Of a stretch of DNA of 64,000 nt, positions 13,080-22,896 are shown one piece after another. Each line of letters opens with the position of its first letter. Within the stretch, counting starts at the first letter, position 1. Under the pieces are notes generated by a model. That model ran no database searches, was not told where the DNA came from, and worked only from the letters and a program-made list of their open reading frames with translations. Both the position numbers and the translations under genes were made by a program. The stretch is from Smittia aterrima. Lineage: Eukaryota; Arthropoda; Insecta; Diptera; Chironomidae. Location: positions 20,305,537 through 20,369,536 of the forward strand of contig CP093829.1 of the NCBI GenBank assembly GCA_033063855.1. Reading direction: 5' to 3'.

Positions 13080-16000
13080 CTTACAAAAGAAGAAGAAGAA
13101 GAGATAAAGTTTGAAAATAAATTCAATGTCGTAGACGCTTACGCTTTTTGCCATCTCCTCCGGAAAAAAATGAAACCGAACGTAAATTTAATATCCAAAA
13201 CAATTGAGTTCAAGTAATTCGCTTAGCAGCTTTACGCCAAACACAATAAATTTAAAATTTGGAAGTAGCAAAAGAAAATTAAGGCACGTCTAATTTATTT
13301 GGAAATTTTTACGAAATGAAATTTGACAACAAACGTGAGCGAAAGAAAGGTTGCTTTGATATCAAAGATGCGAATAATTTTGATGAGGGCTTATGAGAGA
13401 GTTTCCATAGAATGCTACGTGAAGTTGGAAAAGCAATAAAAATTAAAATAAAATCTCGATTATCACTCGCAAGCTTTTCATTGCTGTTTTTATATTTTGT
13501 GTGCGACTCAAGAAGAAAAGGACTTTTTGATTTATGATTTTGTTTTGACCTAGATTTAGCGAAAGGTAGCAAAGCATTTGAAAACTTTTCAAATAGGATT
13601 TTTTCGCCTCGTTCAATTATTCCTCACTTCATCCTGTGACTCGACAATTAGTGTCCTCTCACTTCATTAGCCACAAAAAAAAGTTTTTTTATCTCGCGAA
13701 TAAATCATAAAATGAATTCTAAGTGAGAAAGTTCATCATCACGAAAGCTTTCTCGGTCATTAGTGTTGTAATGTATTTATAATAACAAGAACCATGTGTG
13801 TCGGGTTCATTAGTTTAGAGTCGACGTCGTTAGACACTGCTTGTTACGTGTCAATTAAGTTCGTTCCCAACTGAGCTGAGTTTGTCACATTATGAAACAA
13901 TAATATGTGTCTCTGTTTTAAGCATCAGATTTCAAGGATCCCATGTGAAGACGCTCTCGTGAAGTCACGTTGGTGGCTGCTTTTGTCGAGAAAGAAATAT
14001 TGTTATTTGAAACAGCACATCGTTCATCACGACATGCTTGACGTCGTAAAAGTACAAAAGGAAGCAAACTTTCGTCTTGAAATAGATTCTCAGATGGGAA
14101 AACTTTCACAGGACTTTCTGAGTTTCTCACTCAACACTGCATTGAAATTTAAATCAAGCGATAACATTTTCCGAGGAATTGAAGCTATGACAGCATTAGC
14201 ATTTATGTTTATTCTAATGTTTGTCTTTTCAAATGAGAAATCTTCTTTCATCTGTTTGAAGCCGAGACGTCAATCACGATTTATCGAACTAACTGAAGCA
14301 AATATTCTTCTGAAAGCTAAGGCAAATATTGACGCTCTGTAGGAATTCATTAAAGTTGATGTGAGGGACAAAGAAATTTTATTTTGAAATCTCGCAAAGC
14401 CGACCTCCTCACATAAGATATCGAGAAAGTTTATTGTGATTTCATGTGAACATAAGCATTACGACGATTCAGTAATGGAATGGCATGCTATTAACTAATA
14501 GCTTTCACATCGATCGTCGAACGTTGACCCAAGCGCCATTCAGATGCCGATAAATATTGTAAAGATTGTTTTTATCAACAACTAAGCTTCCAGAAAGACT
14601 GAATAAATTACGATTCATCACTTAAAATAAGAGACATCCATCATTCAAATTCATAAGCATCTCCTGTTTGTGAAGCAGATGCTGTGGCGGCTTCTCCGGA
14701 GACTTCTGATGTCATGATGCTCGATTTATTTAAATATTCACGTCACAAACTTTTCTTCGGTTTGCTTAGAAAAGTTTCAAAATTTTCAGTTTTAATTAAA
14801 CCGAAACTTTTAGAGAAAGATTCTTAATTAATTTTACCTTCTGCTGATCAATCATTCTTTTGAGAATTCTCAAACAGGAATTCGTTTGATTTTTCCGAAC
14901 TAACGAACGGAATTTCATTAATTTCTTCTCATGTTCATGTGGGGAAAGCTCTCATTTCATTTGATCTTTAATCTGCTGGCTCATGACTTGATTATTAATT
15001 TGAATCCGATTTATTTTTAATAAAAGAGAAGTTCACATTCAGAAAGTTCACTCAAAAGGTTTCTCGTTTCATTGATCTTCATAAAATCTGTATGCCAGTC
15101 AAAGCGACATAAAATGTTAAGTCCTAAAGCTTATTAGGTAATTCCTAGACTGGAACAAAAAAGACAGAGACGCCCTACGAACATATTGTACTTCAAAAAA
15201 AAAATCAAATGAAGATGCGTGCTCATAAATTTTTACGGTTCATGCTGAACTTTTATTTTCTCTCCTCTGCTTCTGTTGAATAATCATGATTAAGGTAATG
15301 CGCTATCAAAATATGATCCAGAAGGAACGTGAATGCATTTCATGATGAAATGTTGGCTTAAACCTAGAAACGCTATCAAGACGATGATATTAAAGGATCA
15401 GGATTAAGTGAACCTGCTTGGAAAGTAAATGTTTGGGGAATGTCTCGCAGATGTTCCACCCAAAACGTTTCTGTGTCTTCTCAAGCATGAAAAAAGTTAA
15501 CTGTGTTTAGTCAACGAGAAGCAAAAATTGAATTCACGACGAAAATTTATGAAATTGTTTCATTAATTGAGACATTCGTTAGATTCACTTCAACTCCAGT
15601 TAATCGTGCCTAGTAATTTTAATAAATTCATAAAGTCTCGCTAAGTAAACATTCCTTTTGAAGAATGCTTCACTTATCAGCCTCCATAAATATTTGCTCA
15701 AACTCTGCTGTCATAAATCATTTAAGATGATTTCGTGATTGCGACTGTTGCTAGAGAGTTAGTTGAAGAAAGGAAGAGTCAAAGCGAATGTGAATTCACT
15801 CGTTACGTTCGAGGGTCAAATTGGTAAAAGGATTCTCGCTTCAGCAAATCGGCCAGCAAAGGTCATCGACGGGAAAATTGAAATTAATGTTGCCCATATC
15901 TACCTGCTAAGCTTGAAAGCATTTCATATCCATTTCCCTGAACCGATTAGAGAAAAGGCTCTTTCAGTATTTGTATAGGAAAGGTTATTTATAATGAGCC

Positions 16001-19000
16001 CAACTTTGCTGTCTTACTTCATAATTACTTGATATGTCATGTCGATCCGGTGAAGGATAAAAATGGAATTTAATCTCCCGTGAGTTATCAGAATCTCTCA
16101 CATCGATTATTAATGCCCTTGGTACCCATCGACGTGTTTAATCATAACGGAAGATGTTTATGATTCGATTAGGGCTTTAGCAGAAAGTCAAGTTAATTAT
16201 CTTGTTTATTCTAAATATTGAAGGGAATATTTTTGGAAGCTCTAAGTACAAACCGCCACGCGAATCGTTTAGAACGATAAAATATTCAAGCGGCAATTAT
16301 CTCTTTATGGCACCAGATATCTTTGAAAGTTCAGCTGCGGTACGACTTAGAAAATGTATTAAATTTTCAACGTCGATAACTTCGTCGTCATATTCCTTCT
16401 CACTAAAGGTTATCAAGAGCGATTTTATTAAACAGTTTTTGCCAACAGCGCGTTACGGGAAATTTGATTCCTTTCCATCGCACCTGCTTCTTACTTTCAA
16501 CGTCTAAAGCTCTAATCTTACATGATCTCGCTTGAAGCTGCAAGACTTTCTCTTGCCTCATCGTAAATTGAAAGCTGAATCATTCGGTTGCGTTAAGAGA
16601 AAATGATTAATAATGAAGATGCCGTGATTAGGCTTTTGTGTGATAACTCGGCATAATGATTAATAAATTCGCCAAGTGAGCTCGAAGAGTTTCTTCTTGA
16701 GAACTTCCTGACATTGTCAATTAATTGAGGAATGCAGATTATTTCCGACATTTCGAGAGTCGGACTGAAGTCTATTCATTATAAAACTCGGGAATCTGTA
16801 TCGAGCGTGGAGGCTGAAGAAGAAAATAAATTATTTCTCAACTTTTCCAATGTTTTTCTCATCTCGTCAAGACTCGGAACGACTCGAGACTCCTCCAAAT
16901 GGATAATTATTTTATTTCGTTATCGTGATTTGAAGGATGTAGGAGGAGGGTGATCAATTTACGGATCCCAGGCATTCTTCTTGAATCAAATGTATACTTG
17001 TCGACATTCTATCGCCTTTCAATGTGTCTCGAGCGAGCTTTCGTAAAAGTATCATTTTTCGTAATCAAAGCGCAAAACGATCCATCAAGGAAAATTCTGC
17101 TTTACATTTCGTTTCGTTTCTTTGCCACGAAATTGATTTGTGTTTTCTTTGAAATTTACATTTCCCTTGCAATGAGGGATTTACATAAGCCTAGAACTTA
17201 TCCATGGTTCGATAGGTTCAAGTTAATGGAATCAAGTTCTTTTTTGAAAAAGTAGAAAAAAAACTTTTCTGAAGCCACAGGGCGACGTTAAGATGCAATC
17301 AACAAGCGCTCCTCCTGTTTTCCATCGATTTCTCTACTAACCATAAACACTTTCTCAATTGGAGCGCAAGGCCATTGTTGTTAATACGAGTCTTCGTTAA
17401 AACGCAATATATTCAATATTTGTTGAGGTTGTGACGTCAGTTCTGCTTCAGGTTCACAACCAGAAAATTTGTTGTACGTTCAGTCAAAAAGAAAACTTGC
17501 GGAGCGTCTTAGTAAACTGATCTTGATAATATTCCCTCAAGATTTCTCAACTTTGCTCGATTACAGTTGAAAAGTTTCTGACTTAACTCAACAGCACGTT
17601 TCCGTTCGATTCCTAAAATTAAAGCTTCAAAGAAAGTGAAAAGTCATGTTTAAAATGAGGTGTGAACATTAAATATTTAATTCTCACTTCATCACTCTCA
17701 GACATTTCGAGAAGCGAGTTGCTAACGAGTTCAAACATTGTGCACAATTTGAATGTGCAACATTCTTGATGTTACCGCACGCGAAGTGTGATGAGAAGAA
17801 ACTGAATCAAAAGCGTGTTGAATTATAAATATTTTCTCGCTAATTTTAAACACTCAAACTGCGTAAAAGTGAATCAGAAATATTATTTAGAGAAATAAAT
17901 AATGCTGAGGACGTGACAGAATGACAGCTTGTGGAAATACTAATGCGAGAAAGTTTAATTTATCTGGAAAACCTCTGAGACAAACTCTGAAGCTACAAAC
18001 TCGTCTTTGGTAAACATTCGCTGTCCCGCGAGATGATTATTCTGTCGAAACTTTTATTTCATTTTGAAGGTCAAAACAACTGAAATAGATGTTTACAGTT
18101 TCAACTGTGATTTCCCAACTGATAATCGCATTACGAAGGGCGCGTGTATCCATTTGTTGAGGATGTTTACGTTCAAGAAGTTCCAAAATATTTCATTTGA
18201 AAGTTTGCACTCAAAGAGAAAAGTTCTATCAAAAGATAAAAAGTTCTTTCTCGGAATTATTAAATTTCTGGTGAAAATATTTTCATAAAAATTATTTCGA
18301 GCTCCCGCAAGATTTTTAATGACAAAATCTTCCGGTTCCAGAGAAAAACAAGCAACGATGGATATTCATTCACCTCCGATATTTCGAACTTGATGAGAAA
18401 GATTCTTCTGGGAATTAAAACTCAAAGTATCGGCTTCAAGTTCTGCTGTTGAACTCCTTCATCGCCTGCCAATTATTTGGACAATTTTCATTCTTCGGCA
18501 CAAGCTGTTGACAAAATAAATAGAATGTTTCTTCAAACAACAAAGTATCGACCGCCGTGTGCATAAAAAGAAAATGAAATCATCATTTGTTTTAAAAATA
18601 TTTTAATCTCTTAAATAGTTAATGTCTAGAGAAAGCGGAAAGTAAACAACGAATGTCGTTGCAGAGCTTAAAAGGCAATCTGGTGATTAAAAGGCAGACT
18701 TCAACATTCATTGAAAAGTAACAATGAATCGATTGAGAGCAACGAGTGAGAGAGATGTAAATTTTATTGAAAATGCTTTCTGCAGTTCATTGTGCAGGCG
18801 TATTTTCGGCTTTGTGGGTCATTAGTACCGCTCGAAATAGACACAACGTGTTTCTTCTTCTGCCTGAAAGCCGAGCGGCGAACAATATTTTCGAAATCTT
18901 CTGTTTACATTTTTTTCTTTTCTCTTGTTTTCCATTCAACTCATCACAATCATACGTGACCCTTAATGCGTATTTTCTTTTGCTTTTCCGCTTCAAAATA

Positions 19001-19011
19001 AAGATTGGAGA
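13080..19011. other. gene-poor stretch upstream of tubulin; should contain its ATG exon
   Basis: No convincing coding exon found. Open frames of 70-145 codons occur (for example 13905-14342), but they lack splice context and family signatures. The missing tubulin exon should be an ATG directly followed by a donor on the minus strand. Two weak candidates are ATG|GTTCTTG near 13791-13796 and ATG|GTTAGT near 17336-17341; neither is decisive. Confidence 0.4.
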
Positions 19012-19046
19012 ATATATAAAGCGCGGAAAACTCAAGGAAAGTCAGT
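18953..19046 (+). promoter_or_regulatory. promoter of small paralogous gene 1
   Basis: TATATAAAG at 19013-19021 is followed about 31 bp later by an arthropod initiator (TCAGT at 19042-19046). An upstream TACGTG at 18953-18958 occupies the place of the CACGTG E-box found in the other two plus-strand copies. The neighbouring ATGCGTA and TTTTCCGC segments are also shared among the three promoters. Confidence 0.65.
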
Positions 19047-19133
19047 CAAAAATTATAACTCAAAGCGAGAACTACAGAAGAAAATAAAAGTTACAAAAAG
19101 AAAATTCACTCAAACTCACAGAAAAAAATCAAA

Positions 19134-19473
19134 ATGTCTCAATCAGCAGTTTCAGGTAAAACTAAGCAAAAAAATTATTTAATGGAAAGTGAAATGAAAA
19201 TTCTCCCAAAAATCTTTAGCCGAAGTTAAAGAACTTCTCGACAATGTCCAAGGCTTAGACAAAGTCGCTAAAAATGCAACTGTCAACGAAAGAAAAGCAA
19301 TTCGATCAGAAAAATTGAGCGAATTCAAGGATCAAACTGAAAAGATTCTTGGAGCTTCATTTGATGATGACAGATGGAAGTACAACAACAAGGATGACGA
19401 AAAGAAGGAAGTCACAAAGATGTTCGAAAGAAGAGTTTCCAAAGAATTGAACTTGCCAAATGTTATGGACTAG
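19134..19473 (+). CDS. small Lys/Glu-rich protein, tandem family member 1
   Basis: Two exons, 19134-19155 and 19220-19473, join after a phase-1 intron of 64 bp and encode 91 aa. There is no signal peptide, membrane segment or cysteine. The protein is rich in Lys, Glu and Asp and looks largely helical. A core shared by all four copies reads NERKAIR..KL.EF.D..EK.LG.SF..D.WKYNNKDDEKKE and is followed by an ELNLP tail. I do not recognise the family. The ATG was chosen because it lies about 90 bp behind the initiator and the short first exon is conserved between copies. AATAAA follows at 19530-19535. The promoter and 3' flank are duplicated in the next unit. Confidence 0.85.
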
Positions 19474-19529
19474 AAGTCTAGAAAAGTCAACGAACTTAAA
19501 TTGTTATTTATATCTCTAATCAAATCAGT

Positions 19530-19535
19530 AATAAA
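19530..19535 (+). terminator. polyadenylation signal of family member 1
   Basis: AATAAA 57 bp past the stop codon. The equivalent hexamer is at 20558-20563 in member 2. Confidence 0.5.
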
Positions 19536-19990
19536 TGCGCATTTATAATTTGTCAGCAATTTTTAAAAATAAAATAAAAAGTTTTAAAAGAAATTTTTTA
19601 AGAATCTTTTCACTTAACATCAAAGCTAATCTGAAACAACTGATAATGGAAGAAACTACTCAAGACATTAGCGCAAAATGATCTTTATTAGTGAGCTTAG
19701 CTTACTGAGCTGACTCAAATATTTCTGGGAAAAGATCAGTTTTCTTCTCTAGATTAACACGATGCGCCGGTTTTTCAGTGGTTTTAGATTCCCTCTCGTA
19801 GAATGCTCAAGATATTGTCAAACTGTTTAGATTTTGTACTCTACTCAACTTTATTGAAGCATTCAGTGAAATTACTGAAATGCTAAAAGAAAAGAAACTT
19901 TTACAACTAATTGCTTCAAAAATAAATAATTAGCTGATGGAGGCGTGAAAGTTGATTTTTTTCTCTCGTTTTCCATCACAATCAGGTTGG

Positions 19991-20086
19991 CACGTGTGTT
20001 CCGAAATGCGTAAATTTCATGTTTTTCCGCATTAAAATTTAATTGGAGAATATAAAGAGCGTTGAAAGCTAAAAAAAGATTCAGTC
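19991..20086 (+). promoter_or_regulatory. promoter of small paralogous gene 2
   Basis: A perfect CACGTG E-box (19991-19996) is followed by TATAAAG (20051-20057) and TCAGTC (20081-20086), with about 32 bp between TATA and initiator. The same order and spacing recur in the gene 3 promoter. Confidence 0.65.
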
Positions 20087-20164
20087 AAATATTAAATTTC
20101 AAAGCGAGAATTTCAAAGGCAATTAAAGAATTTAAATTCGAAACACAAAACTGTAAAAATCAAA

Positions 20165-20508
20165 ATGTCAACTCAACCAGCTCAAGCATTTTCACGTAAG
20201 GAAAAAAAAGGTTACAATCGAAAGTGAATTTAAAGTTTTCCTAAAAATATTCAGCCGAAGTTAAAGAACTTCTTGACGAAGCGCACGTCACAGAAAAAAT
20301 CCCTCCAAATGCAACTGTCAACGAGAGAAAGGCAATTCGTTCCCAGAAATTGAAGGAGTTTCATGACAAGGCTGAAAAAGTTCTTGGACCTTCCTTCGAA
20401 GAAGATCATTGGAAGTACAACAACAAGGATGATGAGAAGAAAGAAATTAATCGATTGTGTGAACGAAGACTCTCCAAAGAACTGAACTTGCCAGTTATTA
20501 TGGACTAG
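20165..20508 (+). CDS. small Lys/Glu-rich protein, tandem family member 2
   Basis: Exons 20165-20195 and 20255-20508 encode 94 aa, with the phase-1 intron in the same place as in member 1. It is closest to member 3: both begin with a short Ser/Gln-rich leader ending QAFS and share KIPPNATVNERK/KLPPNATVNERK-type cores. Compared with member 1 it has three extra codons in exon 1 and one cysteine (RLCERRLSKELNLP). No targeting signal is visible, so a cytosolic protein is the simplest reading. AATAAA lies at 20558-20563. Function unknown. Confidence 0.85.
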
Positions 20509-20785
20509 AGAGTCAACGAATTTAAATTGTTATTTATATCTCTCTAATCAAATCAGTAATAAAAGAGCATTTATCAATTGTCCACAATTTTTAAAAATAA
20601 ATAAAAAGTTTTAAAAGAAATTTTCAAAGAATCTTTTCACTTAAGAACATCAAAGAAAATTTAATTCCTCAATAATTGGGAAGGCTATTCAGTAACAAAT
20701 GATAGTGGAAGAAACTACTCAAGACATTAACGAAAACTGATCTTTATTAGTGAGTTTACTAAGCTGACTCAAATATTTCTGAGAA

Positions 20786-20795
20786 AAGATCAGTT
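20786..20795. repeat. left target-site duplication of the SINE
   Basis: AAGATCAGTT, repeated exactly at 21284-21293. The uninterrupted equivalent sequence is present downstream of member 1, near 19735, which identifies the pre-insertion site. Confidence 0.8.
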
Positions 20796-21283
20796 TTTTT
20801 TATTTGTACTAAGGATTGCGTTAGCGTTTCGTGCTTTATTGCAACCAGAAAAAGAGCTGCTAAATTATTACCAAGCCGTAACCGGATCCTTAGCGACCTC
20901 AATTCCAACGTAGCTCTAGACTTCCAGACCTATAAATTGTCTGTTGTTGGCTTCGGCCTTGATCTACTTTATGTATGTTCCTCCATGATTCATAACTCAC
21001 AGTATTGAATGACTGTGTGAATCTTATTTTACTATCAGACGTTGAGACGGTAGGAAAATGACCGTTCCAACATGGACAACGTTTGGTGTGCATGAGAGAA
21101 AACGCAGCTGAAAACGAAGATTTCATTTTTCAGCTCATTTTAACCGGTCAAGATTTTTCTTTGAAAAACTGAAATTCCTTGTCGCTTGTGATATTCGAAC
21201 TAGGTCCAACTCGCTGCCGAGATCATAGGCAGATAGTTCGACGAGTCCTGACCCACTAAGCTATTTCAGTCTGGAACGCGGTG
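20796..21283 (-). mobile_element. tRNA-derived SINE, full insertion
   Basis: A 488-bp element on the minus strand, bounded by a 10-bp target-site duplication (20786-20795 and 21284-21293). Its 5' end, on the right, has pol III promoter-like boxes: an A box (TAGCTTAGTGGG, complement of 21252-21263) and a B box core (GTTCGAAT, within the complement of 21190-21201). Its 3' end is an A-rich tail (AAATAAAAAAAA, complement of about 20794-20805). The repeat unit of member 1 lacks the insert at the same place, so both ends are defined by a paralogous empty site. It encodes no protein; a 75-codon frame inside it is incidental. Mobilisation by a LINE in trans is what is known for this class. I cannot name the SINE family. 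Confidence 0.85.
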
Positions 21284-21293
21284 AAGATCAGTT
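21284..21293. repeat. right target-site duplication of the SINE
   Basis: AAGATCAGTT, matching 20786-20795. The duplicated-unit sequence (ACGATGCGCCG and onward) resumes directly after it. Confidence 0.8.
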
Positions 21294-21539
21294 CTGTTCA
21301 CTAGATTACCACGATGCGCCGATTTATCAGTTGTTTTAGATTACCTCTCGTAGAATGCTCAAGATATTGTCAAACTGTTTAGATTTGACTCTTTTCAACT
21401 TTATTGAAACATTCACTGAAATGCAAAAAGAAAAGAAACTTTCACAACAGATTGCTGCAAAAATAAATAATTAGCTGATGGAGGCGTAAAAGTCGATTCT
21501 TTTTTTCTCTTGTTTTCCATCACAAGACAATCAGATTGG

Positions 21540-21635
21540 CACGTGTGTTCCTAAATGCGTAAATTTTCTTGTTTTTTCCGCATTAAAATTTAATTGGAGA
21601 ATATAAAGAGCGTTGAAAGCTAAAAAAATTTCAGT
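21540..21635 (+). promoter_or_regulatory. promoter of small paralogous gene 3
   Basis: CACGTG at 21540-21545, TATAAAG at 21602-21608 and TCAGT at 21631-21635 repeat the arrangement in front of member 2 almost base for base. Confidence 0.65.
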
Positions 21636-21714
21636 CAAATATTAAATTTCAAAGCGAGAATTTTAAAGGAAATTAAAGAATTTAAATTCGAAACACAAAA
21701 CTGTAAAAATCAAA

Positions 21715-22067
21715 ATGTCATCTCAATCATCTCAAGCATTCTCACGTAAGAAAAAAAGGTTTACAACCGAAAGTGAATTCTTAAAAAAAAGTTTTCCTAA
21801 AAATATTCAGCCGAAGCTAAAGTACTTCTTGACGAAGCGCACATCACAGAGAAACTTCCTCCAAATGCAACTGTCAACGAGAGAAAGGCAATTCGTTCCC
21901 AAAAATTGAAGGAGTTTCATGACAAGGCTGAAGAAATTCTTGGACCTTCCTTCGAAGAAGATCGTTGGAAGTACAACAACAAGGATGATGAGAAGAAAGA
22001 AATTACTCGACTGATTGAACGAAGACTCTCTCACGAACTGAACTTGCCAGATGTTATGGACTTGTAA
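21715..22067 (+). CDS. small Lys/Glu-rich protein, tandem family member 3
   Basis: Exons 21715-21745 and 21811-22067 encode 95 aa, one residue longer than member 2 at the C-terminus (ends VMDL). Exon 1 codes MSSQSSQAFS and the intron is phase 1 with donor CAC|GTAAGA. Exon 2 carries the family core with WKYNNKDDEKKE. The near identity to member 2 over promoter, intron and exons, broken only by the SINE on the left flank, indicates a recent duplication. Function unknown. Confidence 0.85.
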
Positions 22068-22189
22068 AATCCAACGAACTTAAATTGGTGAATCTAATCA
22101 AACCAATTAAAAATGAGCATTTTGTTCATCAGTTTCTAAAATAAAAAAAAAGAGTTTTCAATAAATTAGTGTCCAACATTTAACATTCA

Positions 22190-22340
22190 CTCAATTTTAT
22201 TAAAGAGTTCACTGAAATAAAACTTCAAAGGAAAATAAAAGTGAAACGTTCAAATCAGGTTGATGTCCAAATATTTTTATTAATTTATTGATAAAGGCGT
22301 GAAGCTCGACATGAAAGTGCTTTTTCTCAACAAATTATAT
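22190..22340 (+). repeat. degenerate relic of the tandem unit
   Basis: Behind member 3 the sequence again resembles the segment that precedes each promoter: a Thr/Ile-like ATTTTATTAAA...TTCACTGAAAT run, then TTATTGATAAAGGCGTGAAGCTCGA in place of AGCTGATGGAGGCGTGAAAGTTGA. No TATA box or coding exon follows. It looks like the truncated start of a further unit. Confidence 0.45.
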
Positions 22341-22569
22341 TAATGTAATATAATGCTCGTATAAAATAAATATTTCTTCGGACAAGTGAGTCTTCGCCAC
22401 GTTTTCGGAAGATTCGCAATCTAATCTATGTTTAGTTGGCAGGGCGCAGAAATCAATTCAATTCAGTTCACAGCTTCAAACGTTAAATTCAACATAAAAG
22501 TCGCGAAGACTCGCTCTTCCTCGAAACTTGTCATTTTTTTTGTCAGGAGGGTTAATTTGGGATGAAGAT

Positions 22570-22896
22570 TCAGAATTCAATTGGCAAGTTCAACTCTCTC
22601 GATAACTTCCTTTCAAACATCTTGGTGATCTCCTTCTTCTCATCATCCTTGTTGTTGTACTTCCATCTGTCATTCTCAAAGGAAGATCCCAGAATTTTCT
22701 CAGTTTGATCTTTGAATTCAGCCAACTTTCTTGCTCTCAAAACTTTTCTTTCGTTGATATCTTTGTCTCTTGCTCGTCCCAAACCGCTAACGTTGTTCAG
22801 GAGGTCTTTGACTTCAACTGCGTAAGAATAATTATTATATTTTCAATCTAGCTCTGGATTCTTTGCAAAACTCACTTGGCACAATTGACGACATTT
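22570..22896 (-). CDS. small Lys/Glu-rich protein, inverted family member 4
   Basis: A minus-strand member with exons 22878-22896 and 22570-22817, encoding 88 aa. The phase-1 intron is at the same place as in the plus-strand copies. The first exon has only six full codons. The core (ERK.LRARKLAEFKDQTEKIL, then WKYNNKDDEKKEITKMFERKLSRELNLP) is nearer to member 1 than to 2 and 3. The usual NATVNERK stretch is replaced by DKDINERK. It lies tail-to-tail with member 3, about 500 bp apart. Its upstream region does not show the E-box/TATA arrangement of the others, so it may be regulated differently. Function unknown. Confidence 0.82.

Noticed and set aside
13905..14342. 145-codon open frame on the plus strand, one of the longest in the gene-poor regions
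   Set aside because: It overlaps an antisense frame, has no recognisable motif, no splice context and random-looking composition.
18767..19087. 106-codon frame directly upstream of family member 1
   Set aside because: It spans the TATA box and initiator of member 1 and is not preserved in the homologous promoters of members 2 and 3, so it is incidental.
20899..21126. 75-codon minus-strand frame
   Set aside because: It lies wholly within the SINE, which is non-coding.
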